From: Microbacterium suaedae
GTDB lineage: Bacteria > Actinomycetota > Actinomycetes > Actinomycetales > Microbacteriaceae
DNA: 64,000 nucleotides
Reading direction: 5' to 3'
Assembly: GCF_003254645.1 (NCBI RefSeq)
Contig: NZ_PNFD01000001.1
Location: forward strand, 62,001 to 126,000
The notes under the pieces are model-generated. The model had not been told where the DNA came from, ran no database searches, and was given only the letters and a program-made list of their open reading frames with translations. Of the stretch, positions 8,584-16,494 are shown piece by piece. The translations under genes were made by a program, and so were the position numbers. Positions within the stretch are counted from its first letter, which is position 1. Each line of letters starts with the position of its first letter.

Positions 8584-9329
8584 AGCCGCCCCGTCTCGGC
8601 TTGGCCGTGCTGCGAGGGATCCCAGCGCTCGGCGGGCGCCTTCTCGCCACGCAGCTCCTCGAGCAGACGCGTGATCTCCTGCATGACCCGCGCGGTGGCC
8701 TCCGCGATCACGCCCTTCTCGTGCTCGCGTCCGCGAAGATCCGACAGCTCGACGGGCTCGCCGACCGAGAACACGACACGTCGGCGCGGCGGGAAGAACC
8801 GCAGACGCCCATAGCGGGGCATGAACTGCTGCTCGCCCCAGTGGGCGACAGGGATCAGCGGGATGTCCCCCGCCAGCGCGAGGCGCGCCGCGCCCGACTT
8901 CCCGCGCATCGGCCACAGGTCCGGATCGCGCGTCAGAGTTCCCTCGGGATACACGATGACGCCGCGAGCGTTCTCGACGAGTTCCGTCGCCTGAGCGATC
9001 GACTGCGAAGCACCGTTCTTCCCCCGGCCGGTGCGTGAGACGGGGATCATCCCGGTCGCTCGCAGCGCCGATCCCACGACGGGGATCCGGAAGAGGCTCT
9101 CCTTCGCCATGAAGCGCGGCGCGCGACCGAGCTTCCACGTCGCGACCGCGACCGTCAGAGGGTCTATCTCGCTGTGGTGATTCGGCGCCATGACGAAAGC
9201 GCCGTCGCGAGGCAGGTTCTCCGCGCCGCGCAGCTCGATCTTCGTGAACCACCCCATGACGGGCAAGATGATGGCTGCGAGCAGCCAGAACAGACTGGGG
9301 CGGGTCTTCTCCCGCGAGGCCTTCGCCAC
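8580..9329 (-). CDS. plsC: 1-acyl-sn-glycerol-3-phosphate acyltransferase
   Basis: Membrane-associated acyltransferase that turns lysophosphatidate into phosphatidate. Its 249 residues include an N-terminal hydrophobic helix (about 13-27), the catalytic HX4D box in NHHSEID (about 51-56) and the glycerophosphate-binding PEGTLTRD box. It follows gpsA function directly: gpsA supplies the backbone and this enzyme acylates it. It is 3 bp downstream of murA and overlaps gpsA by 4 bp, so murA-plsC-gpsA-ddl look like one transcript. Several paralogs usually exist per genome, so the symbol is by family. Confidence 0.9.
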   Translation of the reverse strand: MAKASREKTRPSLFWLLAAIILPVMGWFTKIELRGAENLPRDGAFVMAPNHHSEIDPLTVAVATWKLGRAPRFMAKESLFRIPVVGSALRATGMIPVSRTGRGKNGASQSIAQATELVENARGVIVYPEGTLTRDPDLWPMRGKSGAARLALAGDIPLIPVAHWGEQQFMPRYGRLRFFPPRRRVVFSVGEPVELSDLRGREHEKGVIAEATARVMQEITRLLEELRGEKAPAERWDPSQHGQAETGRL

Positions 9330-9331
9330 GC

Positions 9332-10693
9332 TCAGCCCACGACGTCGAAGTCGGCGCCGAGAGCCGTCAGCTTGTCGAAGAACTTCTCGTAGCCACGTCG
9401 GATGATGCCGACGTTGGACACGCGAGAGGTCCCCTCGGCGACCAGCGCGGCGATGACGTAGGCGTACCCGCCGCGCAGATCCGGAACAACGATCTCGGCG
9501 CCCTTCAGGGGCGTCGGGCCCGTGATCACGGCGGCCTGCTCGAGCTCACGGCGTCCGACGCGTCGGTAGGCGCCGTCAAGACCCTTCGGGTGCACGACGA
9601 TGTCGGCCCCCATCTGGTTGAGCGCCGACGTGAATCCGAGCCGGTTCTCGTAGACGGTCTCATGGACGATCGACACGCCGTTCGCCTGCGTCAGCGCAAC
9701 GATGAGAGGCTGCTGCCAGTCGGTCATGAACCCGGGGTGCACGTCGGTCTCGACCATGACGGGCTTGAGCGGGCTCTTCGCGCGACGGAAGTAGATCCCG
9801 TCGTCGGTGATGTCGAACGATCCGCCGACCTTGCGGAACACGTTGAGGAACGTGAGCATCTCGTACTGGCGAGCACCCTTGACGAAGATCTCGCCGTCGG
9901 TCGCGAGCGCGGCGCACGCCCAGGATGCGGCCTCGTTGCGGTCGAAGAGGCTGCGGTGGTCGTATCCGTGGAGCTCGTCGACGCCCTCGATGAAGATGAC
10001 ACGGTTCGGCTCGTAGGAGATGATCGCGCCCATCTTCTGCAGAACGCCGATGAGGTCCATGATCTCGGGCTCGATCGCCGCATTGCGCAGCTCGGTCACG
10101 CCCTTCGCACGCACAGCCGTGAGCAGCACCTGCTCGGTCGCGCCGACGCTCGGGTACGGCAGCTCGATGTTCGCGCCGCGCAGCCCGTCGGGTGCCGACA
10201 GGCGGATTCCATTCGGCTCCTTCTCGACGACCGCGCCGAAGTTGCGCAACGCGTCGAGGTGGAAGTCGATCGGGCGGTCACCAATGCGGCAGCCGCCGAG
10301 ATCGGGGATGAAGGCCTGGCCGAGCAGGTGCAGCAGAGGTCCGCAGAAGAGGATCGGGATGCGGCTCGATCCGGCGTGGGCGTCGATCTCCTCGAAGCCA
10401 GCGGACTTCGCCCGCGCGGGATCCAGGACGAGCGAACCCGGCTCCTCACCCTCGGAGACGGACACACCGTGCACCTCGAGCAGAGAGCGGACGACCTCGA
10501 CGTCGCGGATCTCGGGCACGTCCCGCAGCGTCGACGGCGTCTCCCCGAGGAGCGACGCCACCATCGCCTTCGTCGCGAGATTCTTCGCGCCCTTCACATC
10601 GACCTGTCCGCGCAGCGGTCGGCCGCCGCGGATCTCGAGGACGTCACCAAGTGTCGGCGATGTTCGCGCCTGTTCACTGCCTACGAGCGTCAT
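9332..10693 (-). CDS. murA: UDP-N-acetylglucosamine 1-carboxyvinyltransferase
   Basis: First committed step of peptidoglycan precursor synthesis: transfers enolpyruvate from PEP to UDP-GlcNAc. The 453-residue protein carries the KNLATKAMVASLL lysine segment, repeated EPSP-synthase-like domains and the catalytic loop GGCRIGDRPIDFH with Cys135; Cys at this position predicts fosfomycin sensitivity, unlike the Cys-to-Asp change of mycobacteria. It begins with ATG at 10693, 64 bp after leuD, and starts the cell-envelope block murA-plsC-gpsA-ddl. Confidence 0.97.
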   Translation of the reverse strand: MTLVGSEQARTSPTLGDVLEIRGGRPLRGQVDVKGAKNLATKAMVASLLGETPSTLRDVPEIRDVEVVRSLLEVHGVSVSEGEEPGSLVLDPARAKSAGFEEIDAHAGSSRIPILFCGPLLHLLGQAFIPDLGGCRIGDRPIDFHLDALRNFGAVVEKEPNGIRLSAPDGLRGANIELPYPSVGATEQVLLTAVRAKGVTELRNAAIEPEIMDLIGVLQKMGAIISYEPNRVIFIEGVDELHGYDHRSLFDRNEAASWACAALATDGEIFVKGARQYEMLTFLNVFRKVGGSFDITDDGIYFRRAKSPLKPVMVETDVHPGFMTDWQQPLIVALTQANGVSIVHETVYENRLGFTSALNQMGADIVVHPKGLDGAYRRVGRRELEQAAVITGPTPLKGAEIVVPDLRGGYAYVIAALVAEGTSRVSNVGIIRRGYEKFFDKLTALGADFDVVG

Positions 10694-10757
10694 TCCTGTG
10701 GATCCTCACTCATTTCCGGCGAACCGGCCGCCCCGCGTGTCGGAGCGGATCCTCAGC

Positions 10758-11354
10758 TCACGGAACCGGAAGGGTCCGTGGCCGCCACGCCTCACGGCGG
10801 GCCTCGAACTGCGTGATCTCGTCCTGATGACGCAACGTGAGCCCGATGTCGTCGAGCCCTTCGAGGAGCCGCCATCTAGTGTAATCGTCGATCTCGAAGT
10901 CGGCCGTGAAGTCGCCGACCGTGGCGGTGCGTTCGACGAGGTCGACCGTCATCTCCACGCCCGGGTCCGCATCGATCGCCGCCCAGAAGCGCTCGAGCGC
11001 CTCTTCCGAGATGATTCCCGTGACAAGCCCCTGCTTCCCCGCGTTCCCGCGGAAGATGTCCGCGAAGCGCGTCGAAAGCACGACACGGAAACCGTAGTCA
11101 CGCAGCGCCCATACGGCGTGCTCGCGACTCGATCCCGTGCCGAAGTCGGACCCGGCGACAAGAACCGAGGCGTTCCGGAACGGCTCCTGGTTCAGGACGA
11201 AGTCGTCCTGCTGGCGCCACGCCGAGAACAGCGCGTCTTCGAAGCCCGTCTTCGTGACGCGCTTGAGGAAGACGGCCGGAATGATCTGATCGGTGTCGAC
11301 ATTCGACCGCTTGAGCGGGGCCGCCACTCCGGTGTGCGTCGTGAACTTCTCCAT
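10758..11354 (-). CDS. leuD: 3-isopropylmalate dehydratase small subunit
   Basis: Swivel domain partner of LeuC; the complex isomerises 2-isopropylmalate to 3-isopropylmalate in leucine synthesis. The 198-residue protein starts [27 protein letters not shown] and has the [13 protein letters not shown] active-site loop, both diagnostic for LeuD. The ATG at 11354 lies 2 bp after the leuC stop, indicating tight coupling. Confidence 0.97.
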   Translation of the reverse strand: MEKFTTHTGVAAPLKRSNVDTDQIIPAVFLKRVTKTGFEDALFSAWRQQDDFVLNQEPFRNASVLVAGSDFGTGSSREHAVWALRDYGFRVVLSTRFADIFRGNAGKQGLVTGIISEEALERFWAAIDADPGVEMTVDLVERTATVGDFTADFEIDDYTRWRLLEGLDDIGLTLRHQDEITQFEARREAWRPRTLPVP

Positions 11355-11356
11355 GT

Positions 11357-12823
11357 TCAGGCCTCTGCTCCCGTCAGTTCGCGATCATCGATCGGCTCGA
11401 GATCGCTCGGACTCGACAGCGTGCCGCGCACCGCCGTCGCCGCGGCAACGAGCGGCGAGACGAGGTGCGTGCGGCCGCCCTTGCCCTGCCGCCCTTCGAA
11501 ATTACGGTTGCTCGTGGAGGCGCAGCGCTCCCCCGGAGCGAGCTGGTCGGGGTTCATGCCGAGGCACATGGAGCAGCCGGCGAAGCGCCATTCCGCGCCG
11601 AAGTCGGTCACGATCTTGTCGATGCCCTCAGCCTCGGCCTGCAGGCGCACCCGCGCGGATCCGGGGACCACCATGACGCGCACGCCGTCGGCCTTGGTGC
11701 GCCCTTCGATGACCGACGCGAAAGCGCGCAGATCCTCGATGCGGCTGTTCGTACACGACCCCATGAACACCGCGTCGACCGAGATGTCCTTCATCGGCGT
11801 GCCCGGCTCGAGATCCATGTACTCGCAGGCCCGCTCCGCCGACTGACGGGCGGTCGGGTCGTCGAAGCTCTCGGGCATCGGCACGCGATCCGAGAGCGAC
11901 ACGCCCTGTCCGGGATTCGTCCCCCACGTGACGAACGGCTCGAGTTCGTTCGCGTCGATGAACACCTCGGCGTCGAAAACCGCCCCCTCGTCGGTCGGCA
12001 GCGTCTTCCAGTACGCGACCGCGTCGTCCCAGTCCTGACCCGTGGGGGCGTGCGGCCGGCCCTTGACGTACTCGAACGTCGTCTCGTCGGGCGCGACCAT
12101 GCCGGCGCGAGCGCCCGCCTCGATCGACATATTGCAGACCGTCATCCGGCCCTCCATCGAGAGCGAGCGGATCGCGCTGCCGCGGAACTCGATCACATAC
12201 CCCTGCCCACCGCCCGTGCCGATCTTCGCGATGACGGCCAGGACGATGTCCTTGGCCGTGACGCCCGGCTTGAGGTCGCCCTCGACCGTGATCGCCATCG
12301 TCTTGAACGGCTTGAGCGGCAGCGTCTGCGTCGCGAGCACGTGCTCGACCTCGCTCGTGCCGATACCGAAGGCGAGCGCGCCGAACGCCCCGTGCGTCGA
12401 GGTGTGGCTGTCGCCGCACACGACGGTGATGCCGGGCATCGTGAGCCCGAGCTGCGGCCCCACGACGTGCACGATTCCCTGCTCGGCGTCGCCCAGCGAG
12501 TGCAGCCGCAGACCGAACTCCTCGGCGTTCCTCCGCAGGGTGTCGACCTGCGTGCGGCTCGTGATGTCGGCGATCGGCTTGTCGATGTCGAGCGTCGGAG
12601 TGTTGTGGTCCTCGGTGCCGATCGTCAGATCGAGGCGACGGGGCTCGCGACCTTCGGTACGCAGTCCATCGAAGGCCTGCGGGCTCGTGACTTCGTGGAC
12701 GAGATGCAGGTCGATGTAGATGAGATCGGGATGGCCGTCCTCACCGCGGACGACGATGTGGTCGTCCCACAGCTTCTCAGCCAGGGTCCGGGGGTGGTCG
12801 GGGATGCCGGTTGCGGCGCTCAT
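11357..12823 (-). CDS. leuC: 3-isopropylmalate dehydratase large subunit
   Basis: Aconitase-type [4Fe-4S] dehydratase subunit. The ATG at 12823 gives 488 residues, the usual length. Cluster ligands are visible in [14 protein letters not shown] and in [10 protein letters not shown], and the [30 protein letters not shown] segment is the aconitase substrate loop. An AAGGAG ribosome site lies 12 nt upstream. The 126-nt leader before the gene contains a possible Leu-rich leader peptide and hairpins (separate entries), suggesting leucine-dependent attenuation. leuB and ilvE lie 13 kb away on the same strand; leuA is not in the window. Confidence 0.97.
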   Translation of the reverse strand: MSAATGIPDHPRTLAEKLWDDHIVVRGEDGHPDLIYIDLHLVHEVTSPQAFDGLRTEGREPRRLDLTIGTEDHNTPTLDIDKPIADITSRTQVDTLRRNAEEFGLRLHSLGDAEQGIVHVVGPQLGLTMPGITVVCGDSHTSTHGAFGALAFGIGTSEVEHVLATQTLPLKPFKTMAITVEGDLKPGVTAKDIVLAVIAKIGTGGGQGYVIEFRGSAIRSLSMEGRMTVCNMSIEAGARAGMVAPDETTFEYVKGRPHAPTGQDWDDAVAYWKTLPTDEGAVFDAEVFIDANELEPFVTWGTNPGQGVSLSDRVPMPESFDDPTARQSAERACEYMDLEPGTPMKDISVDAVFMGSCTNSRIEDLRAFASVIEGRTKADGVRVMVVPGSARVRLQAEAEGIDKIVTDFGAEWRFAGCSMCLGMNPDQLAPGERCASTSNRNFEGRQGKGGRTHLVSPLVAAATAVRGTLSSPSDLEPIDDRELTGAEA

Positions 12824-12870
12824 GCTCGTAGAAAGCTCCTTGACGTCGGAATGTCGGCCGTCGACAGACT

Positions 12871-12906
12871 CCGCGACGGGTGGCCTAGAGCGAGATCCCG
12901 TCGCGG
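12871..12906 (-). promoter_or_regulatory. Candidate attenuator hairpin in the leuC leader
   Basis: On the transcript, CCGCGACGGG (12906-12897) pairs perfectly with CCCGTCGCGG (12880-12871) across a 16-nt loop that contains the leader-peptide stop codon. A competing 6-bp pairing is available between CCGTCG (12879-12874) and CGACGG (12863-12858). A ribosome stalled on the Leu codons (12920-12912) would block the first hairpin and favour the second. No U-tract follows, so termination may be Rho-dependent or the control may be on translation. Confidence 0.4.
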
Positions 12907-12935
12907 CAGCTAAGGAGAAGCCTGTTGCACCGCAC
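12885..12935 (-). CDS. Possible leucine leader peptide for leuCD (leaderless uORF)
   Basis: Seen: a 16-codon reading frame upstream of leuC, starting GTG (12935-12933), reading [16 protein letters not shown] and ending TAG (12887-12885). The three consecutive Leu codons are CTT, CTC, CTT; CTT is scarce in the long genes of this window. A TATCGT box (12947-12942) ends 6 nt before the GTG, so transcription would start on the start codon. The end of the frame runs into one arm of a perfect 10-bp hairpin. This is the layout of an amino-acid attenuator. It is inferred, not proven; a chance 16-codon frame cannot be excluded. Confidence 0.45.
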   Translation of the reverse strand: MRCNRLLLSCRDGISL

Positions 12936-12941
12936 CCTCTG

Positions 12942-12947
12942 ACGATA
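12942..12947 (-). promoter_or_regulatory. -10 element of the leuCD promoter
   Basis: TATCGT, ending 6 nt before the GTG of the proposed leader peptide and about 120 nt before the leuC ATG. No clear -35 hexamer is present; the -35 area overlaps the left arm (12949-12960) of the 12-bp inverted repeat. Confidence 0.45.
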
Positions 12948-12948
12948 A

Positions 12949-12998
12949 CAGAGTGCTCACCGCCGCCCCGCGCCCGGAGCCGGACAGTGAGCACTCTG
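12949..12998. terminator. Perfect 12-bp inverted repeat between terC and leuC
   Basis: Arms 12949-12960 (CAGAGTGCTCAC) and 12987-12998 are exact complements with a 26-nt GC-rich loop. It begins 25 nt past the terC stop, so the simplest role is the terC transcription terminator; the stem is followed by TTAT on the transcript. It also overlaps the -35 area of the leuC promoter, so an operator role is possible. Confidence 0.5.
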
Positions 12999-13022
12999 CT
13001 CATCGAAGATCGCGGGACCGCA

Positions 13023-14030
13023 TCACTTCTCCGAGATCGATGCGGGGTCGGACTCGTCCTTGCCCGCACGCGCGTTCGCGATGAGGCTCGCCACCGTCGC
13101 GACGACGATCGAAGCGACGATCACGCCGAGCGAGGTCCAGTTGCTGATCTCGGGCGCCCACTCGACATGATGTCCACCGTTGATGAACGGCAGCTCGTTG
13201 ACGTGCAGTGCATGGAAGAACAGCTTCGCCCCGATGAACGCGAGGATGAACGCGACGCCGTACTTCAGGTACTGCAGGCGGTCGAGCAGATCGCCGAGCA
13301 GGAAGTACAGCTGACGGAGACCCATGAGCGCGAACAGATTCGCCGCGAAGACGAGGAACGGCTCCTGGGTGATCCCGAAGATCGCGGGGATCGAGTCGAT
13401 CGCGAAGATGAGGTCGGTGACGCCGATCGAGATGAAGACGATCACCATCGGCGTGAGCACCTTCTTGCCGTTCACGACCGTGCGCAGCTTCGCGTCGTCG
13501 TACGAGTCGTGAATCGGGATGAAGCGCCGCAGCAGCCGAACGAGGAAGGTCTCCTTGTCCGCATCGTCCTGGTGATCCTTCTCGAAGACCTGCTTGACCG
13601 CGGTGTACACGAGAAACGCGCCGAAGATGTAGAAAATCCAGCTGAAGTTCTCGATGAGCGCGGCGCCGACGAGGATGAAGGCCGCGCGCAGGACGAGCGC
13701 GATGATGATGCCCACCATCAGCACCTGCTGCTGAAGCCGCCGCGGCACCGAGAACTGCGTCATGATCAGCACGAACACGAACAGGTTGTCGATCGAGAGG
13801 CTGTACTCGGTCAGCCAGCCGCTGACGAACTCGACGGCGTGGTCCGTGTCGCCGATGAGCCACAGCACGACGGCGAAGAGGAGCGCGAGCGTGATGTAGA
13901 AGCCGACCCAGAGGGCCGACTCGCGAGTGGAGGGGATGTGGGGCCGCTTGAGGATGAGCAGCAGATCCGCGATCAGGATGAGAGTCAGCACGACGAGTGA
14001 GCCGACCTCGAACCAGAGGGGAATGTCCAC
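13023..14030 (-). CDS. TerC family membrane protein, probable Mn2+ exporter
   Basis: Integral membrane protein of 335 residues with about nine hydrophobic segments. The two TerC signatures are present: [12 protein letters not shown] (about 78-89) and [12 protein letters not shown] (about 216-227), whose paired Asp residues sit in the membrane. Proteins of this family (Alx/YkoY/MeeF type) export manganese, often co-translationally for secreted metalloenzymes. The GTG start at 14030 has AAGGA 9 nt upstream. A candidate yybP-ykoY riboswitch precedes it, which fits a Mn exporter better than tellurite resistance. It is transcribed alone. Confidence 0.88.
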   Translation of the reverse strand: MDIPLWFEVGSLVVLTLILIADLLLILKRPHIPSTRESALWVGFYITLALLFAVVLWLIGDTDHAVEFVSGWLTEYSLSIDNLFVFVLIMTQFSVPRRLQQQVLMVGIIIALVLRAAFILVGAALIENFSWIFYIFGAFLVYTAVKQVFEKDHQDDADKETFLVRLLRRFIPIHDSYDDAKLRTVVNGKKVLTPMVIVFISIGVTDLIFAIDSIPAIFGITQEPFLVFAANLFALMGLRQLYFLLGDLLDRLQYLKYGVAFILAFIGAKLFFHALHVNELPFINGGHHVEWAPEISNWTSLGVIVASIVVATVASLIANARAGKDESDPASISEK

Positions 14031-14057
14031 GCAGGGTCCTTTCGGGGTGCAGTGACG

Positions 14058-14156
14058 TCCGAAAGTCTCTCCCCCGCGTCAGATCGCGGTGCGCGCCCGG
14101 AACCCCACCGACGGGGTACGTATTGACGGATCACGCAAAGACGGGATACTCCCTCT
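14058..14156 (-). promoter_or_regulatory. Candidate yybP-ykoY (Mn2+) riboswitch
   Basis: On the minus strand the terC leader contains, in order, GGGAGTA (14153-14147), GTCAATACG (14127-14119), a CCCC..GGGG hairpin, a CGGG segment and TGACGCGGGGGAGAGAC ending near 14063. This order resembles the conserved core of actinobacterial yybP-ykoY RNAs, the Mn2+ sensors commonly placed before TerC/Alx and MntP genes. The element ends about 28 nt before the terC start. It was identified by motif memory and not by a covariance model. Confidence 0.6.
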
Positions 14157-14202
14157 CGCGCATTCAGCCTACCGTGCGCGGACGGCCACTCCTGCGAGAA
14201 CG

Positions 14203-14234
14203 ACGAAAGCCCGGACCGAAGTCCGGGCTTTCGT
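14203..14234 (-). terminator. Intrinsic terminator of tRNA-Glu
   Basis: Perfect 14-bp stem (14203-14216 with 14221-14234) and a CGAA loop, 7 nt past the tRNA 3' end, followed on the transcript by a pyrimidine-rich CGTTCTCG. It also insulates terC from the tRNA. Confidence 0.85.
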
Positions 14235-14241
14235 TGTGCGG

Positions 14242-14314
14242 TGACCCCAGCGGGATTCGAACCCGCGTTACCGGCGTGAGAGGCCAGCGTACTAGGCCGC
14301 TATACGATGGGGCC
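14242..14314 (-). tRNA. tRNA-Glu (anticodon CTC)
   Basis: 73-nt cloverleaf. The acceptor GGCCCCA (14314-14308) pairs with TGGGGTC (14249-14243) with one G-T pair; the T-arm has GGTTCGAATCC; the anticodon loop CTCTCAC (14282-14276) carries CTC at 14280-14278, reading GAG. The discriminator is A at 14242 and CCA is not encoded. Confidence 0.95.
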
Positions 14315-14358
14315 GCATCTCTTCTGTTTTCTGCTCCCGCTCTCGCGGCAACCAGATA

Positions 14359-14387
14359 ACTGTACAACGGGCGCGGGCGCAGGACAA
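14359..14387 (-). promoter_or_regulatory. Promoter of tRNA-Glu
   Basis: TTGTCC (14387-14382) and TACAGT (14364-14359) with a 17-bp spacer, about 45 nt before the mature tRNA 5' end. This is the most complete -35/-10 pair in the window. Confidence 0.65.
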
Positions 14388-14490
14388 AATCGGGCGACCC
14401 CGATCGCGCCGCCCGGGCGTGTCTTCCTGGTCGCGAGCATATTCGTCGCGCCCCTCGAACGGAACCCCTGCCGGGTGGCATCCTCGAGAC

Positions 14491-15126
14491 ATGCGCGTCA
14501 CGAAACACGAACATGCCTTCCTGACGATCGAGAAGAGCGGCAAAACGCTGGTCGTCGATCCGGGAGGCTTCACTCCCGACCTCGGCCCGCTCGCGAACGT
14601 CGTCGGCGTCGTCGTCACGCACGAGCATCCGGATCACTGGACCCCCGCACATCTGCAGCGACTCGCCGAAGAGTTCCCGGCGGCGCCGATGTTCACCACG
14701 GCCGCGACCGCCACGGCCGCCCCCGTCGATATGACGGTCGTCTCCCCCGGCGACACCGTCACGGCGGGATCCTTCTCGCTCCGCTTCTTCGGCGGAACGC
14801 ACAACGAGATCCACTCCTCGATCCCACTCATCGACAACGTCGGCGTCCTCATCGACGACGCCCTCTACTACCCCGGCGACTCATACGCGGTCCCTGAAGG
14901 CGTCGATGTCCGCCTGCTCGCGGCGCCGACCGGCGCCCCGTGGCTGAAGATCGGCGAGGCCATGGACTTCGTCCTCGCGGTCGCCCCGCATGCCGCTTTC
15001 GGAACACACGACGTCCCGCTGTCGGATGTCGGCCTCGGCATGCACCGACAGCGTCTCGCCTGGGCGACCGAACAATCGAACGGAACGTTCCACCCTCTCT
15101 CCCCCGGTGACGCACTGGAGATCTGA
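14491..15126 (+). CDS. MBL-fold metal-dependent hydrolase
   Basis: Soluble 211-residue metallo-beta-lactamase-fold protein of the UlaG-like/YtnP-like type. The metal motif THEHPDHW (about 48-55) provides the HxHxDH ligands, and further histidines occur in GGTHNEIH, YPGDSY and FGTHDVP near the C-terminus. Substrate unknown; such small stand-alone proteins often act on phosphoesters or lactones. The ATG at 14491 has no strong ribosome site. It is flanked by tRNA-Glu (divergent) and a CoA transferase gene with its own promoter, so it is probably monocistronic. Confidence 0.85.
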   Translation: MRVTKHEHAFLTIEKSGKTLVVDPGGFTPDLGPLANVVGVVVTHEHPDHWTPAHLQRLAEEFPAAPMFTTAATATAAPVDMTVVSPGDTVTAGSFSLRFFGGTHNEIHSSIPLIDNVGVLIDDALYYPGDSYAVPEGVDVRLLAAPTGAPWLKIGEAMDFVLAVAPHAAFGTHDVPLSDVGLGMHRQRLAWATEQSNGTFHPLSPGDALEI

Positions 15127-15208
15127 CTCCATGGTTCGCGGGTGCCGTCTGGTCGATCCCGCGACCAGAAACGGCCACATGGCACTCCCGTGCACCCGCG
15201 CACGCACG

Positions 15209-15214
15209 TAGCCT
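15209..15214 (+). promoter_or_regulatory. -10 box of the leaderless CoA-transferase promoter
   Basis: TAGCCT ending 6 nt before the ATG at 15221. The 15-mer from this box through the ATG (TAGCCTGGCGTCATG) recurs exactly at 53520-53534 before an unrelated gene. Confidence 0.65.
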
Positions 15215-15220
15215 GGCGTC

Positions 15221-16474
15221 ATGAGCGTGACTGTGCGCAGGTGGTGGAGGTGCCGGCTCGACGTCGAGTCGCTCGTTGTCCCGTCGGTCGAGATCGCCGG
15301 CGACGAGGCCGCCCGACTGTCGGCGGAGCGCGGACGTCCCGTCACAATCGAGACGACCGCCGAACTCGTGCGCGCGGCGTTCGATGTGCTCTCGCACCTG
15401 CGCGTCGACGGGCGCGGCGCTGATGCATGGGCGCCCCTGTCCGGCTTCGTCCGCACCCGCGATGGTTCCGTGCGGATCCATGCGAACTACCCACACCATG
15501 CAGAGGCGATCCGTCGGGCGACCGGCGCCGCCGACCGCCCCTCCCTCGATGACGTCGCGTCGTCGTGGCGTGCGGACGATCTCGATGCCGCGATCGTCGA
15601 CGCGGGCGGAATCGCCACCCGCGTGCGGACCGAGCGCGAGTGGCGGGAACACCCTCAGGGTCGCGCGACCGAGGATGAGACGTGGGTCGATGTGCGGCGC
15701 ACGGAGTCACGACCGGTGCGGCCCGCCACGGACGCTCCCCTCGACGGGATCCGCGTGCTCGATCTGACGCGGGTCATTGCCGGACCGAGCTGCTCCCAGA
15801 TCCTCGCCTGCCTCGGAGCCGATGTCCTCCGCATCGATCCTCCCCAGCGCCCCGAGATCCTCGAACAGCACCTCGCGACGGGCATGGGCAAGCGGTCGGC
15901 GATCGCGGATCTCTCGGAACGCGGGCGCGAGGTGCGCGAACTCGCGCGCACCGCCGACGTCGTGCTCCTGGGGTACCGGCCCGGATCACTCGACCGCTTC
16001 GGCCTCTCGCCCGAGGATCTCCTCGCCGACACGCCCTCACTCGTCGTCGGCTCGCTGTCGGCGTGGGGCGAGCGCGGCCCGTGGGGAGCGCGGCAGGGCT
16101 TCGATTCCATCGTGCAGGCGGCGACCGGCATCGCGGACGTCTGCGCCCGCCCCGATGGATCCCCCGGCGCGCTCCCGGTACAGGCTCTCGACTACGCGAC
16201 CGGGGCGCACCTCGCCGGCCGCATCATGGGGCTGCTGGCGGACGGCTCCGGAGGCCTCGTGCGCGCGAGCCTCCTGGGTGCGGCGCGCACACTGCTCGGG
16301 CGGGAACGCATCGCGCACGAGGAGGAGATCCCGCTCGGTGTGCCCGTCGTGAACGTCTCGTCACCCCACGGGGAGCTCCTCACGGTGCCCCCGCCCCTGC
16401 TGGTCGACCGGCGGACCATCGAACGCGACGTCGGCGAGTACGGCGGCGCCTCTCTCGCGTGGGCCGGGCCGTGA
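15221..16474 (+). CDS. CaiB/BaiF (family III) CoA transferase-like protein
   Basis: 417-residue protein with the family III CoA-transferase fold: LDGIRVLDLTRVIAGPSCSQILACLGADVLRID near residues 169-201 is the hallmark segment, and the nucleophilic Asp that forms the acyl-anhydride is expected in VQALDYATGAHLAG. The first about 165 residues are a separate, less conserved half, so this is the actinobacterial two-domain type. Likely reaction is CoA exchange between an acyl-CoA and a free acid; substrate unknown. Leaderless start at 15221. It converges on the unknown membrane-protein pair (20 bp between stops). Confidence 0.85.
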   Translation: MSVTVRRWWRCRLDVESLVVPSVEIAGDEAARLSAERGRPVTIETTAELVRAAFDVLSHLRVDGRGADAWAPLSGFVRTRDGSVRIHANYPHHAEAIRRATGAADRPSLDDVASSWRADDLDAAIVDAGGIATRVRTEREWREHPQGRATEDETWVDVRRTESRPVRPATDAPLDGIRVLDLTRVIAGPSCSQILACLGADVLRIDPPQRPEILEQHLATGMGKRSAIADLSERGREVRELARTADVVLLGYRPGSLDRFGLSPEDLLADTPSLVVGSLSAWGERGPWGARQGFDSIVQAATGIADVCARPDGSPGALPVQALDYATGAHLAGRIMGLLADGSGGLVRASLLGAARTLLGRERIAHEEEIPLGVPVVNVSSPHGELLTVPPPLLVDRRTIERDVGEYGGASLAWAGP

Positions 16475-16494
16475 CCGGGCCCGACGCTCACGGT

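Noticed and set aside
12949..12998. CIRCE-like heat-shock operator
   Set aside because: The half-sites resemble GAGTGCTNA but point outward (GAGTGCT first, AGCACTC second) and are 26 bp apart; CIRCE is AGCACTC-N9-GAGTGCT.
13023..14030. Tellurium resistance determinant
   Set aside because: No other ter genes; the protein is the Alx/YkoY-like TerC type and the leader looks like a Mn riboswitch.
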